A DNA stretch of 64,000 nt from FEB-12 sp964503315 (GTDB lineage: Bacteria; Zixibacteria; MSB-5A5; GN15; FEB-12), in the NCBI GenBank assembly GCA_964503315.1, contig CAZCZL010000014.1, forward strand, positions 4,593 through 68,592, given 5' to 3'. Position 1 is the first letter of the stretch; every line of letters starts with the position of its first letter. The notes beneath the pieces were generated by a model. The model did not search any database, was not told the origin of the DNA, and saw nothing but the letters and a program-made list of their open reading frames with translations. Position numbers and translations under genes: made by a program. This document shows positions 43,760 to 52,890 of the stretch, piece after piece.

Positions 43760-46399
43760 TTATCTGATTATCACCAACTTCCCTATCTGTACCGGGCCGG
43801 AATCCGGTTCCACTGACCAATAGTATAGGCCGGACTCAACTGCCATAATGTTACGATTGATCAGATCCCAGGTATCATGGTCGGAGGCGGGGTCGTTCGG
43901 GTCCATGTCGTGGCGAATCTCGCGGACCATGTCGCCATCGAGGGTGTGTATCCGTATCCAGCATTTAGCGGGGAGGTTGGCGAAATGAATTCGTCGTTCG
44001 CGATCGTTGATCCGGTCGGAGCCACGACCTTCGTACCCCATGTCGCGGTATTTGGCGTCAGTGCGATAGGGATTCGGGTAGATGTAGACTTGCTTGTTAG
44101 TCGCGCCGGTTTGATTGGCATTTTCTAAGGCGTAGCAGTCCTGCAGTCCAAGAAGCTTGCTTGATTCGAGTGCTTCGACTCCACCGGCAGGGTCGCCGTA
44201 ATCGAATGCGGTGACATTCACGTAATATGGAACAGTTGGAAGCAGGCCATCGATGATGCACTCGTATTCATAGTATTTCAGATAACCGTCTTCGGTGTAG
44301 GCGGAGTCGGGAATTGGTTCGCCGGGGATAGGTTTCGGTTGGTTGGGGTAGAGCTTTCTGATCGGAGTGTCAATGCCGAGTCGGCTTGCGTTATAGCCAT
44401 GTTGGACGAAGTAAAAGATGGAGTCGCCAAGATATCCCGGTAGACGATATGGCGTACCGGCAGTGTACGCGAGTGGGTCGAAGAGCGAGTCATGGCATGG
44501 ATCATTCCCTAACCCGTAGAGACAGCGGAGTTGATCGAGAGTGAACGGGACTTCCTGAACCTCGAAGCCACCGGAGGGATATATCTTCGGGTTCCAGACG
44601 AATTTGTCGTAGTTTTTCAGGTCACAGCCTGCGGCGAGAGCCAACGATGCTTCGCGGTCGTCCCGACCGAGATAGATCCGATACCCTTCGAAATCAATCC
44701 GATTCGAAACTAAGTCCTTGGTCGTTTCGCTTAGGAGTCCATTGAACCGAACCCGGATCCCTTTGTCGTACGGATAGAGCCAGAACTTGGGTGCAGGTGG
44801 TGGGCCGACCGCACGCCAATCGGGAATGCCATCACCGGCATAGTAGGTTGTCTCCGCAACCGATGGAATCCAGACCGAGTCAACCAACACGGAGTCAAGC
44901 ACGCAGACATGATATTTGCCACGGTAGCCGTCGCCATCGGTATCGTAGCCTGGGTTGTCATAGACCCACTCGGCCTGCTTGGCGTTTTTGACGAGGTCGG
45001 TGAAATCGACATTGGCATACCAAGCGTCGACGCCAGAAGTGTCGAGATTATTGAAATTTGTGGGGTCGTTATGGAAATTCTCACCTCCAATGACAGCGAA
45101 CACGACTGTTTTCACTTCGCCTGCCTCCAAATCGAATGGCCCAGTCGAGAGTATTGCCCGAAAGCGATTCAGGCCCCAGAAGAAATATAGCCGTGCGATT
45201 GATGGCGGGTAGGCCCACACTGGATCGTTTGGCAGAATCTCGATGACTCTTGCAATGTCCGGGTCCATTTCGCCATTCGCCATCATGTAATATTTGTCAA
45301 CATCTCCCATCGGCGTACCCGAGTTTCTACCCATCGGGTGTATCGGCAAACCACCCGGGCCCTTGTGTTGCGGCCCATAGTCAGCCTCCAGATTTGTGGC
45401 CGCAGGATTCCACCAGTTGAAACTTAATGTGTGAGCCTCTTTCGGCGATTCCAAGAGGCGGACACCAAGTGCGGTTCGCGTCGACCTAAAAGGACCTGAT
45501 TCTTCCCAACGGGGCGGAAACACGTCGGAATTAGGCTGACCATCATTGCTTGATGCCCACAACATGTTCAGAGTGTCCAGGAAAGGACAACCAATAGGTG
45601 AGGGTACATCTACCAGAAAACCGCCAAGCTTTTGCGCAAAAGCAGCACTCAGCCAAGCATAGGCGCCAAAAAACGGATCGAGGTAAAAGCCTACATACAT
45701 GTCACGAAGCTTGTTCCTTCCAATATTCGTGATGCGATATTCGATCAGCACAAAATCATCCACTAGCGTGCTCGACCACTGTGACGATATCTGCGTAACG
45801 TGTATCCCTAATGGCTGATGAGACTTCCCGGATCGAAAGTCCATCTGCAATCCCGGCTGATACCCTCTCACAGTATCTGTGAATGCCGTGACATAATCCT
45901 GATCTGACCTGGCTGGGTCCGATGGCCTATCTGTCGCAAGTGACCGAACTAAAATGGGACTAGATAGATCGGGAGCTGGCGAGAACTCAAAGTTGGGTGG
46001 TTGATCGGAAAAGTATTGCAGGTCTGAATATCCGACTGATACAAGAGTGTCTCCCTGCTCAGTGATTCCACCAATCCAGATTGCGGCATTTCTGATACAA
46101 GCCGACCCGCTTCCTCGTGGATACTCTCCGGCTCCAAACTCGCCAATGAGTGTTACTTCTCCCAAATGACAACCAGCTTGGTCGTGGGAGTAGGAGGTAA
46201 GCGGCTGCATGTCTCCGGGGAAATTGCCCGTGCCGAACATTCCGCCATTGGTGATCATTAGGGATAGTCTACCCACATCATGAGTGGCTGTGCAGTATGT
46301 GGAAGCAACGAAGGATTGGGCTTGGGATTGCACAGGTTCGCGGGCAAAAGACAAGCTGGCCAAGAGAAGAACGCAAAGACAATACAGACTTCGACGCAT
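43760..46399 (-). CDS. Giant secreted protein with FlgD/T9SS-like C-terminal tail, paralogue C
   Basis: 879 residues starting with a clear signal peptide (ASLSFAREPVQSQAQ). It is collinear with paralogues A and B: YCTATHDVGRLSLMITNGG, IWIGGITEQGDTLVSVG, NPGYDTDGDGYRGKYHVC, YYAGDGIPDWRAVGPPP, FEGYRIYLGRDDREASL, and the C-terminal VYIYPNPYRTDAKYRDMGYEGRG ... SGLYYWSVE. It is more diverged, has an N-terminal insert (TSYSHDQAG), and ends KLVIIR rather than TLVVLM. It sits alone, on the opposite strand, between ptsH and ptsI, flanked by repeat DNA. Function unknown; exported to the cell surface or outside. Confidence 0.75.
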   Translation of the reverse strand: MRRSLYCLCVLLLASLSFAREPVQSQAQSFVASTYCTATHDVGRLSLMITNGGMFGTGNFPGDMQPLTSYSHDQAGCHLGEVTLIGEFGAGEYPRGSGSACIRNAAIWIGGITEQGDTLVSVGYSDLQYFSDQPPNFEFSPAPDLSSPILVRSLATDRPSDPARSDQDYVTAFTDTVRGYQPGLQMDFRSGKSHQPLGIHVTQISSQWSSTLVDDFVLIEYRITNIGRNKLRDMYVGFYLDPFFGAYAWLSAAFAQKLGGFLVDVPSPIGCPFLDTLNMLWASSNDGQPNSDVFPPRWEESGPFRSTRTALGVRLLESPKEAHTLSFNWWNPAATNLEADYGPQHKGPGGLPIHPMGRNSGTPMGDVDKYYMMANGEMDPDIARVIEILPNDPVWAYPPSIARLYFFWGLNRFRAILSTGPFDLEAGEVKTVVFAVIGGENFHNDPTNFNNLDTSGVDAWYANVDFTDLVKNAKQAEWVYDNPGYDTDGDGYRGKYHVCVLDSVLVDSVWIPSVAETTYYAGDGIPDWRAVGPPPAPKFWLYPYDKGIRVRFNGLLSETTKDLVSNRIDFEGYRIYLGRDDREASLALAAGCDLKNYDKFVWNPKIYPSGGFEVQEVPFTLDQLRCLYGLGNDPCHDSLFDPLAYTAGTPYRLPGYLGDSIFYFVQHGYNASRLGIDTPIRKLYPNQPKPIPGEPIPDSAYTEDGYLKYYEYECIIDGLLPTVPYYVNVTAFDYGDPAGGVEALESSKLLGLQDCYALENANQTGATNKQVYIYPNPYRTDAKYRDMGYEGRGSDRINDRERRIHFANLPAKCWIRIHTLDGDMVREIRHDMDPNDPASDHDTWDLINRNIMAVESGLYYWSVEPDSGPVQIGKLVIIR

Positions 46400-46439
46400 A
46401 AACTCCCCAGTTTTGTCTGGTCAAACATAGACGTTTAGA

Positions 46440-46560
46440 GCGCCATTGGCAACCAAGGAATTCTGCGGGAGATGAACTGAGATCGCGACGCCTTGCCCTC
46501 GTACGAGCAGACGAAGACGTCTGCCGAGCAGAGTCGTCTACCTGACATCCCCGCCTTTTG
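46440..46560. repeat. Repeat-containing intergenic DNA upstream of ptsI
   Basis: Contains the direct repeat GAGATCGCGACGCC at 46479-46492 (other copy at 43312) and a perfect hairpin GCAGACG-AAGA-CGTCTGC at 46507-46524. The rest of 46400-46640 shows no gene; the ptsI promoter should lie here but was not identified. Confidence 0.5.
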
Positions 46561-46640
46561 GCTACCCCTGTTATTCCGCTTGCCTATCATTTCCATAACT
46601 GCCTATCTTAGAGTAGACTATAGCCGCAAGTGATTGACCA

Positions 46641-48383
46641 ATGAAGAGTAATCGAAAAGTCATTAAAGGGGTGCCGGCCTCGCCCGGGATCGCTGTCGGC
46701 AACGCGCGCATCATCCTCCCCGATGATATCCGCATCCCCGAAATGATCATCCCCGCCGCACGCTGTCAGTCCGAGATCGACGCGCTCGACCGCGCGGTCG
46801 CGGCGACGATGGCCGAAGTCCGGAAACTTCGCGACGCCGCCAACCGCAAAGCATCCGGCCCGATCGCCAAGATCTTCGATGCCCAGATGCTGATCGCCTC
46901 AGATTACGATTTCATCCAGCAGGTGAAAGAGCAGATCGTCGCGAAACGTCGCCCTGCGGGATATATCTACAAGCAGTTGGTGGACAAGATCACCGCGCCA
47001 TTGCGGCTTGCTGCCGACCCGTACATGCGTCAGATGTCGATGGAGATCGATGCGGTCGCGCGGAAGATCCTCTCCAAACTGGGAACGGGTGCGACCGACG
47101 AAGATATCGAGTTTCCGCCGAACACCATTCTGGTGTCGCAGGTTTTCACTCCCGGCCAGGTGCTGACCTTCCGCGACCGCAAGGCCGCCGGTTTTGCCGC
47201 CGCTGAAGGCGGGCGCACGTCGCACATGGCGCTCATCGCCCGCTCGCTGATGATCCCCATGGTCATCGCCGAGGATATCGCCGAGCTGGTCGAGAACGAC
47301 GCGAGGATCATTGTCGATGGTTCCGCCGGCGTGGTGATTATCAATCCATCTGAGGAAGATTGTGCTGAAGCCTCGCGCCTGAAAAAACGCCAGGGGCCGG
47401 CCCTTATCACTCAGATCAAGAAACTTGAGACGATCCCGCCGAAGACCGCCGATGGGCGCACGCTTAATATCGCGGCCAATCTTGAACTCCCCGGCCCGAT
47501 CGATGAGATACTGGCCTCCAAAAAGATCTGCGTTGGATTGTATCGAACCGAGTTTCTCTACCTTCGCGAGGGGGACTTCCCGGACGAAGAGACGCAGTAC
47601 GAGGTCTACTCGCAGATCGCGGAGACCTTTAGTCATTGCGGCGTGATCCTGCGGACATACGATATCGGTTCGGACAAGATCAAAGCCGATGGCGAATTCG
47701 GCCACGAAGACAACCCCGCGCTCGGATGGCGGGGAATCCGGTCGATGCTTGAGATGCCGGATGTCTTCAAAGCCCAGATCCGGGCGATGTTGCGCGCTTC
47801 AGCCCGCAAGAATCTCAAGATCATGCTCCCCATGATCTCCGACCTGATCGAATACGAACGGGCAAAGAAGCTCATCCAGCAGGTGATGCTCGACCTGAAG
47901 CGTGCGCGCATCCCGTTTGACCCGCAAATCCCGATAGGGATCATGGTCGAAGTCCCCTCGGCGGCCTTGACCGCCGACCTGCTGGCCCAGAAAGTGGACT
48001 TCATATCTATTGGTACCAACGACTTGACGCAATACACGATGTCCGCGGACCGGGCCAATGCGAAAGTCGCCGGTCTCTACAATTCCTACCACCCCTCTGT
48101 CCTGCAACTGATTAAAATGACGGTTGAGGCTTGTAAAAAGCACCGGAAACCAGTATCTATATGCGGCGAAATCGCGGGTGACCACTTGGCGCTCCCCCTT
48201 TTCGTCGGTTTGGGCGTGGAGCAACTCTCCATGAACCCCGCCAAGATATATGATATGTGCCGGTTGGTCGGCAAGATCGACACCGGAGTGGCTCGACATT
48301 TGGCCGAAACGGTCATGAAGTGCCCCTCTGCCGCCGCCGTTACCCGTCGCCTGGAAACATTCCAGGATGCACTCGAGAAGTAG
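46641..48383 (+). CDS. ptsI: PTS enzyme I (phosphoenolpyruvate-protein phosphotransferase)
   Basis: 580 residues, usual length. The phosphohistidine domain has GGRTSHMALIARS with the active-site His. The PEP-binding barrel shows LYRTEFLYL, IMVEVPSAALTADLLAQKVDFISIGTNDLTQY and a C-terminal SICGEIAGD (active-site Cys). It starts the PTS relay by transferring phosphate from PEP to HPr. PTS permease (EII) genes are absent here. It is likely transcribed with the isomerase 27 bp downstream. Confidence 0.95.
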   Translation: MKSNRKVIKGVPASPGIAVGNARIILPDDIRIPEMIIPAARCQSEIDALDRAVAATMAEVRKLRDAANRKASGPIAKIFDAQMLIASDYDFIQQVKEQIVAKRRPAGYIYKQLVDKITAPLRLAADPYMRQMSMEIDAVARKILSKLGTGATDEDIEFPPNTILVSQVFTPGQVLTFRDRKAAGFAAAEGGRTSHMALIARSLMIPMVIAEDIAELVENDARIIVDGSAGVVIINPSEEDCAEASRLKKRQGPALITQIKKLETIPPKTADGRTLNIAANLELPGPIDEILASKKICVGLYRTEFLYLREGDFPDEETQYEVYSQIAETFSHCGVILRTYDIGSDKIKADGEFGHEDNPALGWRGIRSMLEMPDVFKAQIRAMLRASARKNLKIMLPMISDLIEYERAKKLIQQVMLDLKRARIPFDPQIPIGIMVEVPSAALTADLLAQKVDFISIGTNDLTQYTMSADRANAKVAGLYNSYHPSVLQLIKMTVEACKKHRKPVSICGEIAGDHLALPLFVGLGVEQLSMNPAKIYDMCRLVGKIDTGVARHLAETVMKCPSAAAVTRRLETFQDALEK

Positions 48384-48410
48384 TGAACGTTTAGATACAG
48401 GATACGCGAT

Positions 48411-49478
48411 TTGGCATTGCTTGATGATGTTGACACGATACGCTCAGTCGATCCGTCGAATATGTACAACCGGATATTCGACTTCCCTGAGCAGATGGCC
48501 GATGCCCTGAAGTTGGCGGATGGCTGGAATATTCGGGCGAACGATTTTGCGGGGATCCGCAACGTGGTGGTTATCGGCATGGGCGGTTCCGCGATCGGCG
48601 GCGACCTTGTCCGCACCCTCCTGGCCGACCGACTAGTCATCCCCTTCTTTGTGAACAGACACTATAAGCTGCCGGAGTTCGTCGACGACGAGACGCTGGT
48701 GATCGCTTCCTCATATAGCGGTAACACTGAAGAGACCCTTGAGGCTCTCGATGACGCCCTGGATCGCAAGGCCCAGATAGTCGCCATCACGACCGGCGGA
48801 ATGCTCGAAGAGGTCGCCAAGCTGAACGACATTCCGTTGATGCAGATCCCCGGTGGCATGCAGCCCCGCGCCGCGCTCGGCTACTCGTTTGTGCCGGTCG
48901 CCATGCTGTTCGAGAAACTCGGTATGGTGAAAGGGATGTCCAAGGAGATCAACGGCGCGATCCGTTTGATGCAGACTTTCCGCGAACGGTATATCGAAGA
49001 TTCACCGACTGAATCCAACATGGCGAAGAATATCGCCGAGCGACTGCTCGCCAAGATGGCGATAGTGTATACCGGCCCGACATTAATGGATGTGGTGGGG
49101 CTTCGCTGGAAAGGCCAGTTCTGCGAAAACGGCAAGAACATGACCTTCCATAACGTCTTCCCGGAATTCAACCATAACGAACTGGTCGCCTGGTCTGACC
49201 CTATCGGCCCCCATACCGAGAATCTCCAGGTGCTCTTTATTCGCGACCAGGGAGATCACCCAAAGGTGCAGAAGCGAATGGATATCGTCAAAGGGTTGAT
49301 CGAGAAGACGGGAGTCGACGTGCTCGAATTACGCTCTATCGGCGATTCGCCACTTGAGCGCATGTTCAGCATGATCCAGTTGGGTGATTTCGCCTCTTAC
49401 TATCTGGCGGTGGTGAACGATACTGACCCGACGCCGGTAGAAGCGATAGAAAGCCTGAAAAAGGCGCTGGCCAAATAG
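48411..49478 (+). CDS. Bifunctional phosphoglucose/phosphomannose isomerase
   Basis: 355 residues starting with TTG at 48411; the next in-frame start would lose N-terminal residues. VVIGMGGSAIGGDLVR is the sugar isomerase (SIS) domain nucleotide-like binding loop, SYSGNTEETL the phosphate-binding loop, and FPEFNHNELVAW contains the catalytic Glu and His of bifunctional PGI/PMI enzymes. It interconverts glucose-6-P, mannose-6-P and fructose-6-P. It lies 27 bp after ptsI. Confidence 0.9.
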   Translation: MALLDDVDTIRSVDPSNMYNRIFDFPEQMADALKLADGWNIRANDFAGIRNVVVIGMGGSAIGGDLVRTLLADRLVIPFFVNRHYKLPEFVDDETLVIASSYSGNTEETLEALDDALDRKAQIVAITTGGMLEEVAKLNDIPLMQIPGGMQPRAALGYSFVPVAMLFEKLGMVKGMSKEINGAIRLMQTFRERYIEDSPTESNMAKNIAERLLAKMAIVYTGPTLMDVVGLRWKGQFCENGKNMTFHNVFPEFNHNELVAWSDPIGPHTENLQVLFIRDQGDHPKVQKRMDIVKGLIEKTGVDVLELRSIGDSPLERMFSMIQLGDFASYYLAVVNDTDPTPVEAIESLKKALAK

Positions 49479-49503
49479 AGTCGACACTGCCGGGCAGTTC
49501 GAC

Positions 49504-49722
49504 ATGGCTGAATCAATCACACAGTCGACCAGAGTAGAAGACCTGGTCGAACAACACCCCCAGGCGATCGGTATGTTCATTGAGCATGGATTGCCCTGTG
49601 TTGTCTGCGGCGAACCGTTCTGGGGAACGATCGCCGAACTGGCCGCCCTCAAGAATTGGGAGCCGGCCCGCGTGGAAAAACTCGTGCACGCATTGAACCG
49701 CCGATTACTCAAATCCGAGTGA
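49504..49722 (+). CDS. DUF1858-type small protein with CxxC motif
   Basis: 72 residues. STRVEDLVEQHPQAIGMFIEHGLPCVVCG matches the DUF1858 (hybrid-cluster-associated redox disulfide) domain, with CVVC as the redox or metal pair. Such proteins are common but uncharacterised. It is 25 bp after the isomerase stop and 75 bp before the membrane cluster, so it could be part of either transcript. Confidence 0.8.
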   Translation: MAESITQSTRVEDLVEQHPQAIGMFIEHGLPCVVCGEPFWGTIAELAALKNWEPARVEKLVHALNRRLLKSE

Positions 49723-49796
49723 ACAGAATCGACGGTTCCTCAGTCTAATGTAAGGTACACCGATTCGCATTGACCCGCGCTGATGGAGTTCGCAGA

Positions 49797-50669
49797 GTGA
49801 CTGTAGGTAAACGGATTCGCCCTCTTCTTCTATCTCTATCCTCCCTGTTGGCGGCATCCAGCGTTTTGGCGCAGGAAACGGCAGATAGTCAGTCACTCTT
49901 CCGGACCGATCGATTTAACGCGCTCATTCTGATCCTCGTTTTCTCCGGAGTTGTCCTGCTGTATACCCGCTGGGCGCGCCAGGGGAAGACGTTGTTCATT
50001 CGCAAAATGGCCGGTCTCGATGCCATGGAAGAAGCAGTTGGCCGTGCGACCGAAATGGGACGTCCGGTGCTCTTCATCCCCGGATTGCAGGAGATCGATG
50101 AAATAGAGACGATCGCCGGTATTTCCATCCTCGGACGTGTTGCTCGCATTACCGCACAGTACGAAACCCCGCTCCTTGTGCCGGTCCGTTATCCGATGGT
50201 CCTTGCCGCCGGACAGGAAGTTGTCGAGCAGGCCTATACCGAAGTTGGACGGCGCGACTCGTACAACAAAGATATCGTCCGTTATGTCGCCGGCGAGCAG
50301 ATGGCCTTCACCGCTACCGTCAATGGGATGATGATGCGAGAGCGCCCTGCGGCGAATATCTTCATGGGCGCGTTTTTCGCCGAATCACTGCTCCTCGCCG
50401 AAACCGGCAACGCGGCCGGCTCGATTCAGATAGCTGGTACCGCCCGCCCCGAACAGCTCCCCTTTTTCGTCGCCGCCTGTGACTACACATTAATGGGCGA
50501 AGAGCTGTATGCGGCCTCGGCGTATCTGTCGCATGAACCGATCATGCTCGGCGGCCTCAAAGGACAGGATTTCGTCAAGGTCATAATTATCCTCATGATC
50601 ATCCTCGGAGTCGTACTCGCAAGCCTCGGTTATGGCGAGTCCTTCATCAAACTGTTTGAGGCCGTGTAG
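49797..50669 (+). CDS. Membrane protein of unknown function, gene 1 of a five-gene cluster
   Basis: 290 residues from GTG 49797, supported by GGAG nine bases upstream and a signal-peptide-like start; a TTG at 49770 is also open. A signal peptide (or helix 1, ending near SVLAQE), helix 2 (FNALILILVFSGVVLLYTR), a long soluble region, and a C-terminal helix (VIIILMIILGVVLASLG). The soluble part has VLFIPGLQEIDEIETIAGI and GAFFAESLLLAETGNAAG. No family was recognised with certainty. The genes that follow overlap or nearly abut, so this begins a likely operon. Confidence 0.6.
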   Translation: MTVGKRIRPLLLSLSSLLAASSVLAQETADSQSLFRTDRFNALILILVFSGVVLLYTRWARQGKTLFIRKMAGLDAMEEAVGRATEMGRPVLFIPGLQEIDEIETIAGISILGRVARITAQYETPLLVPVRYPMVLAAGQEVVEQAYTEVGRRDSYNKDIVRYVAGEQMAFTATVNGMMMRERPAANIFMGAFFAESLLLAETGNAAGSIQIAGTARPEQLPFFVAACDYTLMGEELYAASAYLSHEPIMLGGLKGQDFVKVIIILMIILGVVLASLGYGESFIKLFEAV

Positions 50670-50675
50670 CCCAAC

Positions 50676-51338
50676 ATGAGAACCGTCGCCCCCATCGTCA
50701 TTGCCTTCCTATCCGGGTTCGTCATGATCCTGTCGTTCTTCTTTAATCCGGATCGGACATTCCTGGGGCGCATCGAATCCGAGGTGCTGGTCTGGGTTAC
50801 AATCGTCGGCGGCTTCACGCTGCTGTTGGGTGTGGTCTCGATCACGCGCGTTAATTTCCGCGCCGTGCGCAATCAGAAGTCAGGCTGGTTCTACAACCTG
50901 ATGACTCTGATTTCGATCTTTGTCATGGCCATTCCCGCGATGCTTCCTGTTTCCTGGTCTCCGCTCTTCGGCGACCGTGAGGGTTCCATCTACGACTGGC
51001 TGTTTACGTATGTTGATTCGATCATGATGCAGACCATGTTCGGTCTGCTTGCGTTCTATATCGCGTCGGCCGCCTATCGCGCGTTCCGCGCGCGCAATGC
51101 CGAGGCGACCCTGCTCTTGTTGACCGCGGTCCTCGTCATGCTCTGGCGTATCCCGATGGGCGAGGCATTTCTTCGCCTCTTCTCCGACAACCTCCCGCAG
51201 TGGATCAATACCTTCGTGATGAACGGCGCCAATATGTCCGTGCAACGAGGTATTATCATCGGTGCCGCGCTCGGCGCGGCCTCCATGTCGCTCCGTATCC
51301 TGCTGGGGATCGAACGCACCTACATGGGGAAGGGATAA
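50676..51338 (+). CDS. Polytopic membrane protein, gene 2 of the cluster
   Basis: 220 residues with about five to six predicted helices (near 5-25, 38-58, 72-92, 110-130, 140-158, 190-205) and few charged residues in between. No catalytic motif is visible. It starts 6 bp after gene 1 and ends 4 bp before gene 3, so it is co-transcribed. Function unknown. Confidence 0.6.
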   Translation: MRTVAPIVIAFLSGFVMILSFFFNPDRTFLGRIESEVLVWVTIVGGFTLLLGVVSITRVNFRAVRNQKSGWFYNLMTLISIFVMAIPAMLPVSWSPLFGDREGSIYDWLFTYVDSIMMQTMFGLLAFYIASAAYRAFRARNAEATLLLLTAVLVMLWRIPMGEAFLRLFSDNLPQWINTFVMNGANMSVQRGIIIGAALGAASMSLRILLGIERTYMGKG

Positions 51339-51342
51339 GCGG

Positions 51343-52182
51343 ATGAATATCTGGGACAAGATATCTTCGCTCGACCGTCGCTGGATCTACCTGCTGGTCG
51401 CCCTGACTGTCATTTTCCCCTTGATAGTCCCGGCCGACTTCCCGGTCCGCATAACGCCCGAAGCGACGCAGCTCTATGAGGCTGTCGAAGCTCTGCCGGA
51501 TTCATCTGTCGTCCTGTTGACGTTCGACTACTATCCGTCTTCCACCGCGGAGACCGAGCCGATGTCGACCGCGGCGTTGCATCATCTCTTCCGCAAGCAC
51601 TGCAAGGTGCTGACGATGACCACCATTCCACTCGGTGGGCCATCCATCGCCGAGCGTGTCACCCGCCATATCGCGGCAGAATACGGCAAGCAGTATGGTG
51701 TCGACTTCGTCAACCTTGGCTACAAAGCCAACTACGTCGCCGTCCTCAAAGGGATGGGGACTTCAATCGAAGCGATCTACCCGACCGACAACTCCAGCAC
51801 GCCGCTCGCTCAACTGCCGATGATGCAATCCATCAAGAACTACAGTGATATCGACTTCATCTTCGCGGTGGCTGATAACGCTATCGTCGAGTATTGGATC
51901 TCCATCGTTAACGCGCAGTATGGCACTCGCGTGGGCGCCGGCGTTACCGCCGTCTCCGCTCCCAAGTATTATTCCTTCGTCAGCTCCGGTCAGATGACCG
52001 GCCTGCTGGGAGGAATGAAGGGGGCCGCAGAATACGAGCAACTGGTCAGCAAGCCGGCGATCGCCATGAAAGGAATGGGGATCCAGTCGCTCATCCACCT
52101 CCTTATCATCGCGCTGGTTCTGGTCGGCAACCTCGGCTACTTCCTGGGAAAACGGAAAGATAACAAGGGGATGTCCGTATGA
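51343..52182 (+). CDS. Membrane-anchored soluble-domain protein, gene 3 of the cluster
   Basis: 279 residues from ATG 51343 (AAGGGATAAGCGG upstream); a frame from 51262 overlaps gene 2 and is rejected. An N-terminal helix (WIYLLVALTVIFPLIV) and a C-terminal helix (LIHLLIIALVLVGNLGYFLG) enclose about 215 residues, probably outside the cytoplasm. That domain shows an alternating alpha/beta pattern (SSVVLLTFDYYPSSTAE, KVLTMTTIPLGG, VDFVNLGYKANYVAVLKGMG), recalling a Rossmann-like or periplasmic-binding fold. Not recognised. Its stop overlaps gene 4 by 4 bp. Confidence 0.6.
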   Translation: MNIWDKISSLDRRWIYLLVALTVIFPLIVPADFPVRITPEATQLYEAVEALPDSSVVLLTFDYYPSSTAETEPMSTAALHHLFRKHCKVLTMTTIPLGGPSIAERVTRHIAAEYGKQYGVDFVNLGYKANYVAVLKGMGTSIEAIYPTDNSSTPLAQLPMMQSIKNYSDIDFIFAVADNAIVEYWISIVNAQYGTRVGAGVTAVSAPKYYSFVSSGQMTGLLGGMKGAAEYEQLVSKPAIAMKGMGIQSLIHLLIIALVLVGNLGYFLGKRKDNKGMSV

Positions 52183-52820
52183 GTTTCATCGACATCCTCC
52201 AGATCTGGATCGCCGCGTTTTTTACCCTGGCTATCTTCTCGTTCCTCTACAAAGACAACCCGGTATACAAGTTCGTGGAGCATATCTTCGCCGGTCTCTC
52301 CGCGGGGTACTATGTCGGTCTCATCTGGAAGTCGGTCATTATCCAACAGCTGTGGGAGCCGATGACCCGCGCCGACAATCCCAAATGGTATCTCTTCCTC
52401 CCCGGCATTCTCGGCGCCCTCATGTTCGCGCGCCTGGTCCCCAAGATATCTTGGGTGTCGCGACTCGCGCTCGCGTTCGTAATGGGGAATACCGCCGGAG
52501 TCTTCATCATCTCGCAATTGCACGGTCTCGTCCTGCCGCAGATGCAGGATACGATGTTGCCGGTCACCGATGGCGGCTTCGCGGCCAGCATCCTGACCAT
52601 TATCACGATAGTCGGTGTCCTTTCGACGCTCATCTATTTCTATTTCTCGAAAGAACATACCGGAGCGCTGGGCGTGACCGCCAAGGTCGGCGTCTGGTTT
52701 ATCATGATATCCTTTGGCGCGCATTTCGGCTACACCGTCATGGGCCGCGTTTCCCTTTTGATCGGGCGCGTCTATTTTCTTTATAATGACTGGATTGGTT
52801 CCTTTTCCCAGATTTTCTGA
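52179..52820 (+). CDS. Polytopic membrane protein, gene 4 of the cluster
   Basis: 213 residues with about six helices (FIDILQIWIAAFFTLAIFSF at the start). A charged stretch KDNPVYKFVEHIFAGLSAGYY near residue 25 and conserved-looking Trp/Pro positions are visible, but no known motif. ATGA overlap with gene 3 implies coupled translation. Function unknown. Confidence 0.6.
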   Translation: MSFIDILQIWIAAFFTLAIFSFLYKDNPVYKFVEHIFAGLSAGYYVGLIWKSVIIQQLWEPMTRADNPKWYLFLPGILGALMFARLVPKISWVSRLALAFVMGNTAGVFIISQLHGLVLPQMQDTMLPVTDGGFAASILTIITIVGVLSTLIYFYFSKEHTGALGVTAKVGVWFIMISFGAHFGYTVMGRVSLLIGRVYFLYNDWIGSFSQIF

Positions 52821-52890
52821 GCGATTCCATGTGATCGCCGTATAATATTCGCTGGCTCTCTGAATGCCGGCACTATAAGTTGTGCGAGAT

